This document shows, piece by piece, positions 37,771-49,249 of a stretch of DNA of 64,000 nucleotides. The position numbers and the translations under genes were made by a program. Within the stretch, counting starts at the first letter, position 1, and the number at the start of each line of letters is the position of its first letter. A model generated the notes under the pieces. The model had not been told where the DNA came from. It did not search any database and worked only from the letters and a program-made list of their open reading frames with translations. The stretch lies in the NCBI RefSeq assembly GCF_964340395.1, contig NC_135567.1, forward strand, positions 4,767,399 to 4,831,398. Reading direction: 5' to 3'. The DNA comes from Glandiceps talaboti. Lineage: Eukaryota; Hemichordata; Enteropneusta; Spengelidae.

Positions 37771-38279
37771 CTTTATGTTGTACAATTATGAACTATTTCT
37801 ATAACTTGTACATATTCAAAAACATGACAGTAAACAAGAATCTGTATGTAGATTTGTGTTATTTTACTTACATGCTATTTCAGTTCACCCTTCTTATTCG
37901 CATGACTTTCCCTGTCGTGGCAATTAGGGCTACCAATATGTCTCCCTTTCCACTTTTCCTGGTCAAAGTGAAAGCAAGATCAATAAAATTCAATGAAATA
38001 TTGCATCAATGGTAATGTCCTTTACCACACAATTCAATACTTACTATGGAAAATTGGACATCTTTAACACCAGTTTGTGTCTGAGGTCAATACTAAGAAA
38101 GGTATTGAACATATGTACAAATAATTCAATGAACAATTTTATCCCAGTCTGTATTTAGAAGTTGTAAGGATTTACTTTTATGTTTGAAAGTGGAGTACGG
38201 TAAAGAAATTATTAGTTGCATATGTGAAAAGAAAACCATTAAACTTCGAAGCAAAATGTATTTATAATATTACCTACTG

Positions 38280-38399
38280 TCATTCTTTTTGATCACCACC
38301 GCCACCACCCTCTCCAGCTCTTTCACCTCCATCATCACCAGTTGTGATTCCTTCAACTCCCAAGACAGTTGTTGATGTAGTACTCTCACCTCTCAGACA
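38280..38399 (-). CDS. Terminal exon of a minus-strand gene in the TTAA element
   Basis: A 'cattttag' acceptor, then CLRGESTTSTTVLGVEGITT, GDDGGERAGEGGGGGDQKE and TGA (38,280-38,282). It opens in phase 0, matching the end of 38,738-38,796. It is Gly/Glu/Thr-rich and probably disordered. No domain is recognised. Confidence 0.4.
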   Translation of the reverse strand, partial: CLRGESTTSTTVLGVEGITTGDDGGERAGEGGGGGDQKE

Positions 38400-38737
38400 C
38401 TAAAATGTACACAAGAATTGATAACACATTATATATGGATATTAATATCTGGTGTGGTAGAAACAGTAATATACCTCATTACATACGATTACATGTGACA
38501 TTGTACACCATAATTACACACAGACACGCACACACACACACACACATGACGTGTCGACACACAACTACTAGTCATCATTACTGTGAATGCAGTGAATTTT
38601 TTTTTTAAAAATATCAATTTATATTTTCCCTCTTTTCACATCCAAGGACAGTAGAAATCATACAGATACTAATTTTCCAGATGCATTACCTGAATTTGGA
38701 TTCCATTGAAATCTCAGTTACATTCAATTTCCCTTAC

Positions 38738-38796
38738 TTTACTTGAAACAATTTCTTGCTGAGTTACAGTTGATGGAAGACATGTACCAGCAGCTC
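38738..38796 (-). CDS. Internal exon of a minus-strand gene in the TTAA element
   Basis: 59 nt between a 'caaaatag' acceptor and a gtaagg donor. It enters with two bases of a split codon and then reads AAGTCLPSTVTQQEIVSSK, leaving in phase 0. Its phases match the exon upstream (39,010-39,101) and downstream (38,280-38,399). Without splicing, the frame meets a stop eight codons later. Confidence 0.4.
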
Positions 38797-39009
38797 CTAT
38801 TTTGAAACAAACAAATGGTGGACATTCTTAGTATACAAATGTACATAACATGTTATTTTAAAATACAATACCAAAATTAGGGAAATCCACTTGCATCTAT
38901 CACATGCTGTCCTGTGATGTCTAAACACAAAGTATAATTGACTTCACCGTTGGCTTGATAGTGTCATATTTTATAGAGCAATAATGAGTTTGTTGTGTAT
39001 TGTCCTTAC

Positions 39010-39101
39010 CAGTACTGAAAACAAGTGAGGGGCTGCAAGTACCATGTAGCCCCTCACCAGTTTTTAGTACTGTCTTATGTCGAGCACCCTTATACATTAG
39101 A
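39010..39101 (-). CDS. Probable internal exon of the same minus-strand gene
   Basis: The frame reads LMYKGARHKTVLKTGEGLHG and TCSPSLVFSTG, leaving by a gtaagg donor (39,004-39,009) in the phase needed by 38,738-38,796. The acceptor is weak ('cagtgtacag') and its exact position is uncertain. The connection to the start exon at 40,681 needs at least one more exon that I could not place convincingly. Confidence 0.35.
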
Positions 39102-39544
39102 CTGTACACTGTAATTTATTAAAAGGAGGCTCTTACCCGAATAGATTCAGATGAAAATTCTGAGCATACAAAAGTGAATTTAATGTCATGTTACATCATG
39201 TATGTATTGGATGTTTAGACCAGTTGTCAAATATGTGTAATATAGAACTGATTGATTGATTGAAGAAAATATTCTGTAGATAATTTTTCAACCATATGTA
39301 GAAAGAATAGATCCATGAGCTATAGTATAGGCAAACTTGATAATTATGAATCAATTTGAAATGGAAATAGAGTGCATTTGTTTTATTTTGTGTTCAACTT
39401 CTTATTTCTATTACTTTTCCAAAGCTTTTTTATATTTCCGGGGTTTTCACTCAAAATTAATTGCAATAATTGTAACACTGGGTTTTTATTTTCCGCCTTG
39501 ATTTAAAAAAAAAAAGCCGATCTGCATACAAAGTTCAGTTATTA

Positions 39545-40127
39545 TGACATTGCCTGCCCACAAACATTTGTTTCCCGAGTTATGTCTCAGAATATTTCTA
39601 TCAGAATACAATAAAATGTCGATAATACATGTATCATTGATATTGACATATTTAGCCAACTATATATGAAAGGGGTAAAATTACACTTGTTTCTGTGATC
39701 GCGTAGGTCCACTCACCGCGAAAGAAAAAAATTCTCTGCTCCAATTCTGCGTCAGAAATCGGTCTATATCTTTGGAAGTCATGGTCCGATTGTATCAACG
39801 ACACGATTTATCGGAAGATTATTAAATTTGGGAACTAGGAAGGGACGGAAGGTAAAATGTTCGAAATGTTTGCCCACTACAACGGCCGGTTGAAAGTTCA
39901 TGTTTATCATGTATGTACGGTAATGGTGGCTGCCTTTCATACCTTGGGTCTTCTTTCGCAGCGAGTGATCTGAACCTGCGCGATCACAGAAACAAGTGTG
40001 ATTTACCCCTTTCATATATAGATGGCTAAAAACGTCAATATTACGATACTCCCGACATTTTATTGTATTCTGATAGAAATATTGAGACATAACTTGGGAA
40101 ACAAATGCCTATGTGCCTGCCCCCCAA
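39545..40127. mobile_element. Foldback element nested in the TTAA element
   Basis: The left arm (about 39,545-39,735) and right arm (about 39,945-40,127) are close inverted copies. For example 'tatcagaatacaataaaatg' at 39,600 is present as its complement at 40,055. The outer ends share 'acatttgtttccc' and 'ttatgtctca'. The central 200 bp is unrelated to the arms. The reverse frame at 39,779-40,090 is built from this DNA and has no support as a gene. Confidence 0.75.
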
Positions 40128-40528
40128 AATCTGACATTTCCAAACTTGAATATAATTACGGGACCCCTTCATGACCCAAAAGATGTCTCAAACTACCTCA
40201 ATGCTGTCAAAATGATAAAGTAACTCTGTGTATACTAACATTTTGAAAGAGACAGCGAGAGCACGCTACAAATTTTAGCAACGCGACATGTCACAACTGA
40301 CCGCCATGGTCTTACTTTAGTCTGTAGGTACGGTTACCCGTTTCAACATTTCGTGAATACATCGCTATTTTGACTGTTTTGAATGGCTTAAAGATACTTT
40401 TCAATATTTCTTAGTTCTTGTATGAAAAAATTATGAAAACACTCAAAAATCGAAACTAACGCTACAGCAAATTTTCAGTCAAAACAACAACATACAGCTG
40501 TGATCATTCTAACTCTGTGAAAACTTAC

Positions 40529-40681
40529 CTGCCGATCAGGGGATTTTGCTACCGTCCTTGCGATCTCGACTGTTTCCTTCCAACGATGTTTCTCCCCTCG
40601 AATATTAATTTTCCCCTCGTTTTCCCGAATCCGAGCACGTTTCTTTCCAGTTAGCTTTAGCCGCGCCGTGGCATCGCACAT
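40529..40681 (-). CDS. First coding exon of a basic, possibly DNA-binding protein in the TTAA element
   Basis: The ATG (40,679-40,681) opens 51 codons that end exactly at a CAG|gtaagt donor (40,523-40,528), phase 0. The product starts MCDATARLKLTGKKRARIRE, continues NEGKINIRGEKHRWKETVEI and ends ARTVAKSPDRQ. The strong positive charge and the K-HRW-E pattern suggest a small DNA-binding helix domain of the kind found at the N-terminus of many transposon and zinc-finger proteins; this is inferred, and no family match is certain. It lies 340 bp inside the right TIR, as expected for an element-borne gene reading inward. CpG content is high here. Confidence 0.5.
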
Positions 40682-40689
40682 TGCTAAGC

Positions 40690-40830
40690 CATGTCACGTC
40701 CAGTCATCAACAAATTTCAACTCTCCTTTGACAACAACATAACTCGCGGAGAAATAGAGCATGTGCAGTCTACTTTGATATCGCACTGACGTCATAGGTC
40801 GTTTAAAGGTCGATGTATTCTTGCGCGGCA
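40690..40830 (-). promoter_or_regulatory. Presumptive promoter with a perfect CRE
   Basis: The palindrome TGACGTCA is at 40,787-40,794, about 106 bp upstream of the ATG at 40,681. The region has CpGs, unlike flanking block C. A CRE binds CREB/ATF proteins in animals. Activity is inferred only from sequence and position. Confidence 0.4.
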
Positions 40831-40987
40831 TTTGAATGTTTACAATTTTAAAAGCAACGTAGTTAATATTCTTTAATAATCATTTTATATATTTATGGAA
40901 GGTTGTTTGGCTTTGAACACGAGGTCATTCTACATGCTATGCCATGTGTAAAAGTAAAATCATATTGAAAAAAAGAATAAAAATAGT

Positions 40988-41020
40988 AAAAAAATAGTCC
41001 CCGTTGCAGATAATATACCT
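40988..41020 (-). repeat. Right terminal inverted repeat of the TTAA element
   Basis: 33 bp, perfect complement of 31,616-31,648, followed by TTAA. Confidence 0.95.
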
Positions 41021-41021
41021 T

Positions 41022-43175
41022 TAACATGTATTCAAATTGTAATGATGACAACATGAATAGCAAATGTGGATAACAATCTGAGGCTACGTTTTCCCTGTGA
41101 ATGGACTAGGAAAGCTGAGTAAATGGCAAAAATACAGACTTGTGCTGTTCTGTTTGCTGAGAATGTGTGGGTTTTGAAATCATTACACAAAAAATCTAGA
41201 ATATAACCTTGGTAGAAAAATATATAACAATAACTTGTTAATTCCATTGTCACTTGTAGTATTACAAATATTATAATATTGATATGTGTAAAACAAACAG
41301 TCTTTAAACTCAGCTAACCCCTGTTTATCAGAAATAATTGCACACAGGAATCATTGAGTTTTATTGTAACACACCATATAACTATGTGCCAATCATTCAG
41401 TTTAGGGAGGTTATAATATTTGTGATAGCAGATTCCCCTGCTCCACCCACAAAAGACACATTTTTATGCTCTAATTTGCATATCACTGATAAAATCAGCA
41501 TATCATCAGTACTTCTAAATCTAAACACTCCTAAGTGCGTTCCCACCAGACCTAATTTGCATATCACTGATAGGACCATCACTTCATCAGCAATTCTTAA
41601 ATTAACACCCCTAATCTTACTCCTATCACATTACAGGTTAATCTGCTCAGTAGTTTTGGTATTATAGATTTTTGATATATAGATTTTTGACTCAAACCAC
41701 ACATCTCTGATGCAATCATTTTCATTTGAACAATTTTCCACCTACATGCCCTATGGTATGTCCCATCAAATATGAAGGCAATCAATCTTTCAAAAAATCT
41801 TTATTATGAGTTGTCTGTATTACCTCTTTTTTGACTTATAGAATCAATATATTGTTTTAACCATGGTGACTGGTTGAATTCTAATACTTTATGAACATTC
41901 TTAACATTTAAACCTAGATTGGTATATAACTGTATATAGATATCTAAAGTGTAAAACATTCATTTTTATCCCCTCAGTAGTAATGTATGTATCTTGAATT
42001 TTGTACAAACCTACATTGGTATCTATAACTATAGATTTCTATATACCAAACTGTTCCCATTTTACTTCTGTAAGACCCACTCCTCTCCTCACAACTGACA
42101 ATTCATTTACTATATGCCATATGGTTGTCAATGTCAGCAGTGATTTGATGACATGGTCTGATATTATGATACCAAACCCAACACCTAAGCCATTAATTTA
42201 TGGCAACACTGGACTGTTCATTACCATGGTTACACGGATGATATAGTAAAAGTGAACTTGTTTTGATCATTTCATAACCATAGCTTATAACAATGTAAAG
42301 TACAGTGTCTACAATCAAAATAATATTAATTTAATTTTTGAGTGGTCACTAAGTGTCAACCTACAGGTTATTTCACAAGTAGTTTGCATATGATGTGGAG
42401 TGATAGGATGCCAAAATCACAAAATAATGATTTTGATTTTTAAAACTATATACAATGGAATCCAGTTGTCCTGAAACACAACATTCTGTCTTGACAAAAT
42501 ATTATTCCTATTGCTACATTTTACTGTCAGTCACAGCAAAAATCCTACCAACATTACTACTTGTGGTACATTTCTTTCTATGAGATACCAGTATTTAAGC
42601 AGATCATCACCAACTAAGTATATATTGTTACTCCATGTATGTTGACAATCTAAGACATTGGTAACCTATGCAAAAACATCTAGCAATGTTGATAACACTT
42701 TCGTTCACTACATTGTAGATGATGACATGTAGTAATTCTAGTATAAATGTTGACATCCTAGATGATAAATTTGTAGCATAGTAAGATTTTGTGTTGAACC
42801 ACACATTGTTCTGTTTTAGGTTAACTGGTTTCTATTGTAACTTAAGACATTGTACAATTTTGATGAATGTCTTTGTCAGAACATATAACTGATGACATTC
42901 AGTTCACAATTCTAAAATTTGTCTACAAAACAAGTGTAAATTGTGTATCCTCACTCACTACCTCTCCATGTTATTAATGATGTGTCATTAACATATGTTC
43001 CCTCACAACACTTTTTGACATCAGGATTTACCTAAAGCAAATGTACAGTTAGTTCCCCTCATGTTTGCTGCTGACAACTGTATGGCATATAGTAAATGAA
43101 TTGTCAGTTGTGAGGAGAGATTTGGGTCTTACAGAAGTGGCTGGCTTGGAATCTACAAGTTGTAGGTTCGAGCCC
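41022..43175. repeat. Segmental duplication block C, copy 2
   Basis: Partner of 17,161-19,490. It diverges after 'ggttcgagccccat', where copy 1 continues into a SINE body and this copy into unrelated DNA. Confidence 0.9.
42064..43138. mobile_element. TIR-bounded element, block C2 copy
   Basis: Partner of 18,204-19,457, with perfect outer ACTTCTGTAAG/CTTACAGAAGT termini. Relative to copy 1 it has an extra 40 bp near 42,225 and lacks about 170 bp near 42,428, where copy 1 has C-rich sequence. Confidence 0.55.
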
Positions 43176-43974
43176 CATCACTGCCGTTCAATTTGAGTTG
43201 ACCGATCATATAACCCAATTTGATCACTATGGCTGTGGCTGTTTGACATACTAGGTTGGGAATACCATCACTAAATAAAACATAGGAAACCAGAAGTACA
43301 CACAGTTACATGTACTACAATGTAAACATAACACACTAAGATGGATTGAGCTACTTAACTGCAAGTAATGCATTAGAAATCGGGTTACGTGATTGGTCCA
43401 TTCAAAGTGAGTGACGGGAGTTATGGACATCTAACAAATTTTTTCAATGCAAGATGGTAAGGCTTAGTAATCATCAGAATTGATGCCTTCCCGTTGACTA
43501 TGATGTCAATTGCACCTGGTAAATATATGAGTTCTAAGCATGTTTGTTCTAGAAAGATGTATTTTTACTGATCAGAAGTCATATTAGCACCTGTTTCACA
43601 ACTTGAAAATATACTACTCGCATTTGGTAGGAATCATTGACATCCTGGGGGGGGGGGGGGAGAGTTATGTACAATTGTGACCATTTTGAATAGAGGAAAA
43701 CTTATAGTATTAGTAATTCTTGTAGTTGATAATGATTTGCAATTGTGTTGATGCTTTTCAGAATTTATTTATTTATAGTTTGTTTGTCTTGTTTGTTTGT
43801 TTTTGTAAATATAACTAACTAAGCCTGAGTGCCTTGTGATTGTGGTTACCGGAGGTAACGTTACAGTAACGGTTCCGTTACAGTGGGTGGGGGCAGGGTC
43901 GGGAGATTTTTTGTCAAACCCCAATTTATTTTAAGTACCCCCCCCCCCCTTGCCATAGCCCAAAATGTTGATTT
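43176..43974. other. Non-coding, no gene seen
   Basis: Contains a G-run at 43,648-43,660 and a C-run at 43,938-43,949. The palindromic 'ggaggtaacgttacagtaac' at about 43,851 has no assigned role. Confidence 0.45.
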
Positions 43975-44405
43975 AGTATATTTTTGTTTCTGTATGAGTG
44001 TCTAGTTGAGGTTTTCCATTGTTTTCCAAATGTGTTGTTTATTTCTTCAGATGTACAGCCATTACAGATTGGAAGAACAGTTTTAGTTTTATTTTGTTTT
44101 GTTTTTAAAGTTTTTGGCAGTTTCAATTGTTCACTATTTCTCATGAGACTTCACAGTTTTTGCAACTTTATTTTTTTTTCTTGAATAGGTAAAAAAAAGT
44201 TTAGGTTCTGCAGTGAAAGCTAGGTGGGGGGTTGGGTAACCGGAACCAAACAATTATTTTTATTTGGCCTCATCCTCATGTACATCCTGTACTACACAAT
44301 GCATATATTACAAATCTATCTGTGTAAGACTGAGACAGTGAGAATGAAATGAAACAATCCAGTAGTAGTAGTAACAGAATGACATTACATACCACACCTC
44401 AAGAA
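43975..44405. repeat. Partial third copy of block B
   Basis: Matches 11,780-12,215 and 27,030-27,385 ('gaggttttccattgttttcc', 'tcatcctcatgtacatcctg', 'taccacacctcaagaag'), but is more diverged than B1 and B2 are from each other. It suggests an older duplication round. Confidence 0.75.
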
Positions 44406-47400
44406 GTGTTTTTCTAAAGAACTACTGATATATACTCAGGTATTTTATTGAGGGTTCCAATCAAGATATCATAATTTTACTAGATTAAGGCCCCTGGTTT
44501 CCAGCAAAATGAATTTACATGATACTAGCGATATGCAACTCTATGAAATTTTACTATATTAAGACCTCAATTACTGGGGTTTCCATCAAAAATAATGTAC
44601 ACAATCCTAGTATGCAACTCTATGTAAATTTTACCAGATGTCCCCCATCTTGTTTATGCACATTTGCTGCATAGAGATTTGGTTATCTTTTCGCTACGTT
44701 ACTTGACTGTCTGGAAACCATGGTAACAAAAATGGGGAAATGTCACAAAACTGGCAGAGTTTTCCATATATTTTACCATGGCAATATATTCGTTGGCGAG
44801 TGTATGTCAATTACAGCAACCATGCTTTGTTTTGTGATGTTTTCCACCTGACCAACCAACCAACCAACCAACCAACCAACCAACCATTCCTGCCATATCT
44901 CACATCACTCATCTTAATTCATACCCTGCTGTATATAGGTTACATAGGTTGACAGCCCCCTGCATAAATACTATGATGAATACAAGACAGTGCCAACATG
45001 TTCTCCTGAATGGCTAGTAGATGGCTTTACAAACTATCAATACCTGTTTGGGGGCCAGCGACCAATTTTACAGGTCACCTATACTTTTCATTGCTTCCCA
45101 AGGGAATAGAAAAATTATTCCATGTATAATAACTAACAAATGATAGATTAAGTTATAATTAATTTCGAAAAATCTGTATGTATGTATGTCTATTTGACCT
45201 TTCACCTAACATCTCATTTGACCTTTGACCTTATCAGTTCTGTGTTTAGTACATGAGTGTGAAGCTACCATCATATCCATATTCATCTTCACTTTCAAAA
45301 CTTGACCTCTACTCTCAATGTGAATATGATGATAGCTTCACACGTTCATCATCATAATCGAAGTCTTCCGAATGGGTACGAATGTGCGTTCAGCAAATCA
45401 CATAAATCCTTCATTGAAAGTTTGAAATCACGTGATTGTAGGTATTTTTCACTTGATTCGCGTGGATTTGCATTCTCTCTTTTTATTTTTGCCAGAGTAT
45501 CCAATTTGCACCATGAATTATTGTTGTCATATAAAAAACTAATTTGGATGTTTAGTATGCCTTTCCCATATCTTTTCAAATGAAATATCAATATTTGGGT
45601 GTACAAAAAACCTGTATGGGTAATGTAATAAAAATAAGTAGTTGACTCGCTCACTGGATCTACACTCTTATACACATACACACAGTGACATTTCCTCCAA
45701 AGTCTGCCCCGAGATCAAATACATATGACATTACAAAGACTGATTAATACAGCCTGGCTGGCTGTGTTTTGATTTCCTGCAGTGTCGCTATCTTTGAAAC
45801 ATAACAAACCCCACTGGTGAAATTTACACAAAATAGTCACTGTGTTATCAAGACCGCAATTATCACAATGTATGTACCGGTAGTTCCCTTGATCGGGGAC
45901 GATCAATGTAATCGATTGTAAACAATAATGGTCCATTACAATAATTCATGGTGCAAATTGGATACAAGTTACATCAAATTAGTCAATCTCAAGTTTAAAC
46001 AATCTCTACTAACCAATCCTATATTTTCCAAATTCATCAATCAAATGAAGGTCAATATCAAATTCACCCCAATATATATGGAATGTAGTAAAACCTATAT
46101 AAACCTTCATTTCTGTGTGATCTGTAGGAGTTTTGTTAGATGTCAATAAAGTATGAATAGCTACCTTTCTAGTACTTGGTTATACAGCATCATTCCTTTT
46201 CTGAACCTGTTTCTAGACAATTCCCTTACCCCATAGTAAGCTGACCCTGAATATGCCATTGCTACAAAAATTATGACAAACTATATAATTTGCTATCTGA
46301 TTTACTATCTGATGTCTGCAGTAGTTTATAGCAAAAAACTTATGTGAGTGTTTTGATAAAAGTGTAAAATTGAGATGACCTTGTAATCAGACTATGACCT
46401 TGACCTTGGATTTAAACGACCTTGTGATAAGTGATTTGCTTGTACTCTAAAACCTATATATGGACACTTCCATCATATCTATAGCAATTCGGAACCATGA
46501 GATATTCAGTATTTACATATTTTGGTATAATCACAGATCTCGATACCAGCTGTCTTGGGAACAGAATTTTGTTACGAACGAAGCCAAAATACACTTTTGC
46601 TGCAAAAGACTATAATATAATTTGCTATTTGAGACGGATTTGCAGCCTGACACATTATGTCTTGGTGGTAGTTAGGGAAAACACCTGTGAATATTGACAG
46701 CAGTTGTCTTGGTAACAGCTTTCTGTTACAAACAACTTCATATATTTTTTTTTTCACATTTTTCGGAAAGATTTTATGTTTGGCTATTTTCTTGACTGTC
46801 TTACAGCTTTACAAGTCATATCTGATGGAAGTATACAGAAAAGTATCGATGAATGTTTCGATAAATTTGACAAATTGAGTTGACCTTGAAGTTTGACTAT
46901 GGCCCTGAGCTTGAATCGACAAGGTCATGTAATCATCGAGTTCCCTGTCCCCTAAAATATATATACACAATTCCTCATTTGCACAGATGAATAAATGTGG
47001 ATATCTAAGGGAGTGGTCAATTTGACGGGGGGGGGGGGGGGTTCAGAATGCTGTCATTACACTAAGGCTAGAATTATTTTCTTTTTGTCTGTTATTCTTG
47101 GATGGAATTATTCATTACTTGAGGTTACATAAGGGGAGGGTCCAATATTTAGAAGGGGCCTCCAGAGTGATGGCACTGCAATATGGCAAGCATAGCTTTC
47201 TTTCTTTCTTTCTTTCTTTCAGTCTTTCTACTATTACTGGATGTACTGATGTAAACATTTCGGTACATAACGGAATAACACTTTTTTGGCAGTCATTACA
47301 CTATTGAAAGAATTATTTTCTTGGATGGAAAGATTTATAACTTTAGATCACATAAGGGGAGTGTCAAATTTTAATGGGGGAGGGGGAGGGGGTAAGAGTT

Positions 47401-47564
47401 TTCATTTCAATGTCTTACCATAATATGTTTTATTTTTTGTGATTTTTAGTTTAAGATTTTTTTTAAAGTCTTTCCTAGATGTGGTATCACCTAATACATA
47501 GACTAAAGATGCAAAGACTTGTCAGATACAACTATATATATATAAAATACCGCCAATGGCGTTG
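44406..47564. other. Non-coding, small repeats only
   Basis: It holds a diverged 110-bp duplication ('gcaactctatg...ttttac' at 44,535 and 44,612), (ACCA)n at 44,850-44,885 and an inverted repeat of 'ccaatttgcaccatgaatta' (45,499, complement at 45,943-45,962). There are loosely repeated 'gaccttg' passages at 46,376-46,930, a G-run at 47,027-47,041 and (CTTT)n at 47,196-47,220. The open frames at 45,302-45,681 on the two strands overlap each other and show no splice or homology support. Confidence 0.45.
45219..45231 (-). promoter_or_regulatory. Perfect DR1 nuclear-receptor-like motif
   Basis: TGACCTTTGACCT, read in reverse as AGGTCAAAGGTCA, is the consensus DR1 bound by RXR heterodimers and HNF4 in animals. 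There is no nearby start exon, so it may be a chance match. Confidence 0.25.
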
Positions 47565-48778
47565 TAGCACAACTGTACAGTTTTTAAAAATGTTTATCCA
47601 TATGGTAGTCCATGCTAACAATAAGTGTTCATTTGCCTATCCAACCATGTTGCTATCTTTACGATATATGTGATTATTTGGCTGTTGCTATGGACGTGGT
47701 CTTGTTGCTAGGCATATTTACATACATTTTTTGAATGTTTATTCAATTGTCTATTAATCCCCATTGTTATCTTCGCAATATATGTGATCATTTGGCTGTT
47801 GCTATGGGCGTGGTCTTGTTGCTAGGCACACTTGCATACATTTTTGAATGTTTATTCATTTGTGTTTCTATTCCTGTTGATATCTTTGCAATATACATGA
47901 TTATTTGGCAGTTGCTATGGGCGTGGTCTTGTTGCTAGGCAAATTTACATACATTTTTTGAACGTTTATTCAATTGTCTATTAATCCCTGTTGTTATCTT
48001 TGTGAGATACACGACCGTTTGGCTGTTGCTATGGGCGTGGTCATGGTTGCTACGGTATTTGCATACATTTTTTGAATGTTTACTCATTTGCCTACCATAT
48101 GATGTTGTTATTTGACCAAAATATACTGCCATTTGGTTGTTGCTAAGGGCGTGGTCATGGTCGCTAGGGCCAATTTTGTCAAAATGTTTTGAAGAATAAC
48201 ACTCAGAAACATCTCACCAAGCTTCAGACTCGATGACCAAGTACTTTTTGAGATATAAGTTTTTGACCAAAAATGAACATTTTTACACCTAATTTGCATA
48301 TCACTCATGGAATCATGGTATGCTTAATATTTCTTTGTCCATACATCCCTAGATACATTCCCATTAAATTTCAGCCCAATCTGCTCAGTAGTTTTGGAAT
48401 TATAGATTTTCAACCAAAAAGACACATTTTTAGCCCTAATTTGCATATCACTGATGGAATCATCCCGTCATGAACAAATCTTACTTTACATCCCCTTAAG
48501 AATGTTCCCACCAAATTTCGCACCAATCTGCCTAGTAGTTTCCGAGTTTAAGTTTTTTGACCAAAAATCACATTTTTTGACCCAAATCACACACCTGTCA
48601 TGCGATCATTTTGATTTGAACAATTTCCCAACTAGACACCCAAGGTAATGGACCCACCAAATATTGTGGCAATCGGTTCAGCGGTTTTTGACTTTACAGT
48701 TTTACGGTTTTTGACAGACAGACAGACAGACGCCGGGCGATCCCTATAGCACTACTGAACCTCAGTTCAGTTGTGCTA
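47565..48778. mobile_element. Helentron/HINE-like element, copy at 47.6 kb
   Basis: Flanked by 'ataccgccaatggcgttg', starts TAGCACAACTGTA and has about five minisatellite units (47,670-48,170). It then has the unique 3' region, only a short CAGA tract (48,714-48,732), and the hairpin 'tagcactactgaac'-ctca-'gttcagttgtgcta'. Independent of the block B insertions. Confidence 0.65.
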
Positions 48779-49058
48779 ATAAATATCATGGACATAGGTG
48801 CGGCAAACACGTATGGCACAAAAAGTTGTAGTTTGCAATCAAATCTGATAATTGCAAACATTTTTAACATTAGTGCCTGTTTAGCTATTGTTGTCAATAT
48901 TCCATTGTAATCATCTTATCTTTATGTCAACCACTCTGCAATCAATGTTGTTTTGTAAATAAAATATTGTTTTATTATTAACAATGAACTACTTATTGAT
49001 ACACTTACCAATGATTCATTTATAGGCAATGATCTCATTTATTTACTGATACACTTAC
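48779..49058. other. Intron, nothing recognised
   Basis: AT-rich sequence downstream (in transcript sense) of the ankyrin exon donor. Confidence 0.5.
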
Positions 49059-49145
49059 CTCATCTGCATAATTCACATCATAACCATTAGCCAAGTAGAA
49101 TTTAACCTTCTCTATATCTCCATCTGCAGCAGCAACAATGAGATC
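49059..49145 (-). CDS. First ankyrin exon of the minus-strand gene
   Basis: 87 nt, 29 codons, phase 0 on both sides, between a 'tttatattag' acceptor and a gtaagt donor (49,053-49,058). The product starts DLIVAAADGDIEKVKFYLAN and ends GYDVNYADE. This is the pattern of an N-terminal capping ankyrin repeat: A-A-x-G-D at the helix start, then V-K-x-x-L, then G-x-D-V-N. It joins in phase to the exon at 22,269-22,367, placing a D-E end before ANKTSLHYG. The intervening intron would be about 26.7 kb, of which 9.4 kb is the TTAA element. Ankyrin-scaffold protein; further identity unknown. Confidence 0.75.
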
Positions 49146-49249
49146 CTAATATAAAACAAACATATACAATGATTAGACTAATTTACACCAGTTTCACAAA
49201 TAATGTCAAAATTACATTAAAAATATGCTTACTGCAAACCCAGTGTTAA

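Larger units (their letters stand above)
31616..41020. mobile_element. 9.4-kb TTAA transposon, Kolobok-like termini
   Basis: The ends are perfect 33-bp inverted repeats starting AGGTATATTATCTGCAACGG (31,616-31,648 and 40,988-41,020). TTAA lies on both sides (31,612-31,615 and 41,021-41,024). The undisturbed site is visible in unit 1 at 17,160-17,163 as TTAG with identical flanks, so insertion or excision after the duplication is directly supported. TTAA duplications are made by piggyBac and Kolobok transposases; an end reading TTAA-AGG resembles Kolobok/T2 ends rather than the CCC start usual for piggyBac. No intact transposase was recognised. The interior carries exon-like pieces on both strands, CpG-rich ends, a foldback element and an ACAT-rich tract. 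Confidence 0.85.

Noticed and set aside
36050-38015. Many Tyr/Cys/His/Thr-rich frames up to 206 codons on both strands
   Set aside because: Low-complexity ACAT/ATGT repeats keep several frames open at once.
39102-39160. 23-nt exon 'aattttcatctgaatctattcgg' joined to 39,101
   Set aside because: Phases fit, but the intron would be only about 35 nt, too short to trust.
45302-45681. Opposed 93- and 109-codon frames
   Set aside because: Each is the other's shadow; no homology, splice sites or composition support.
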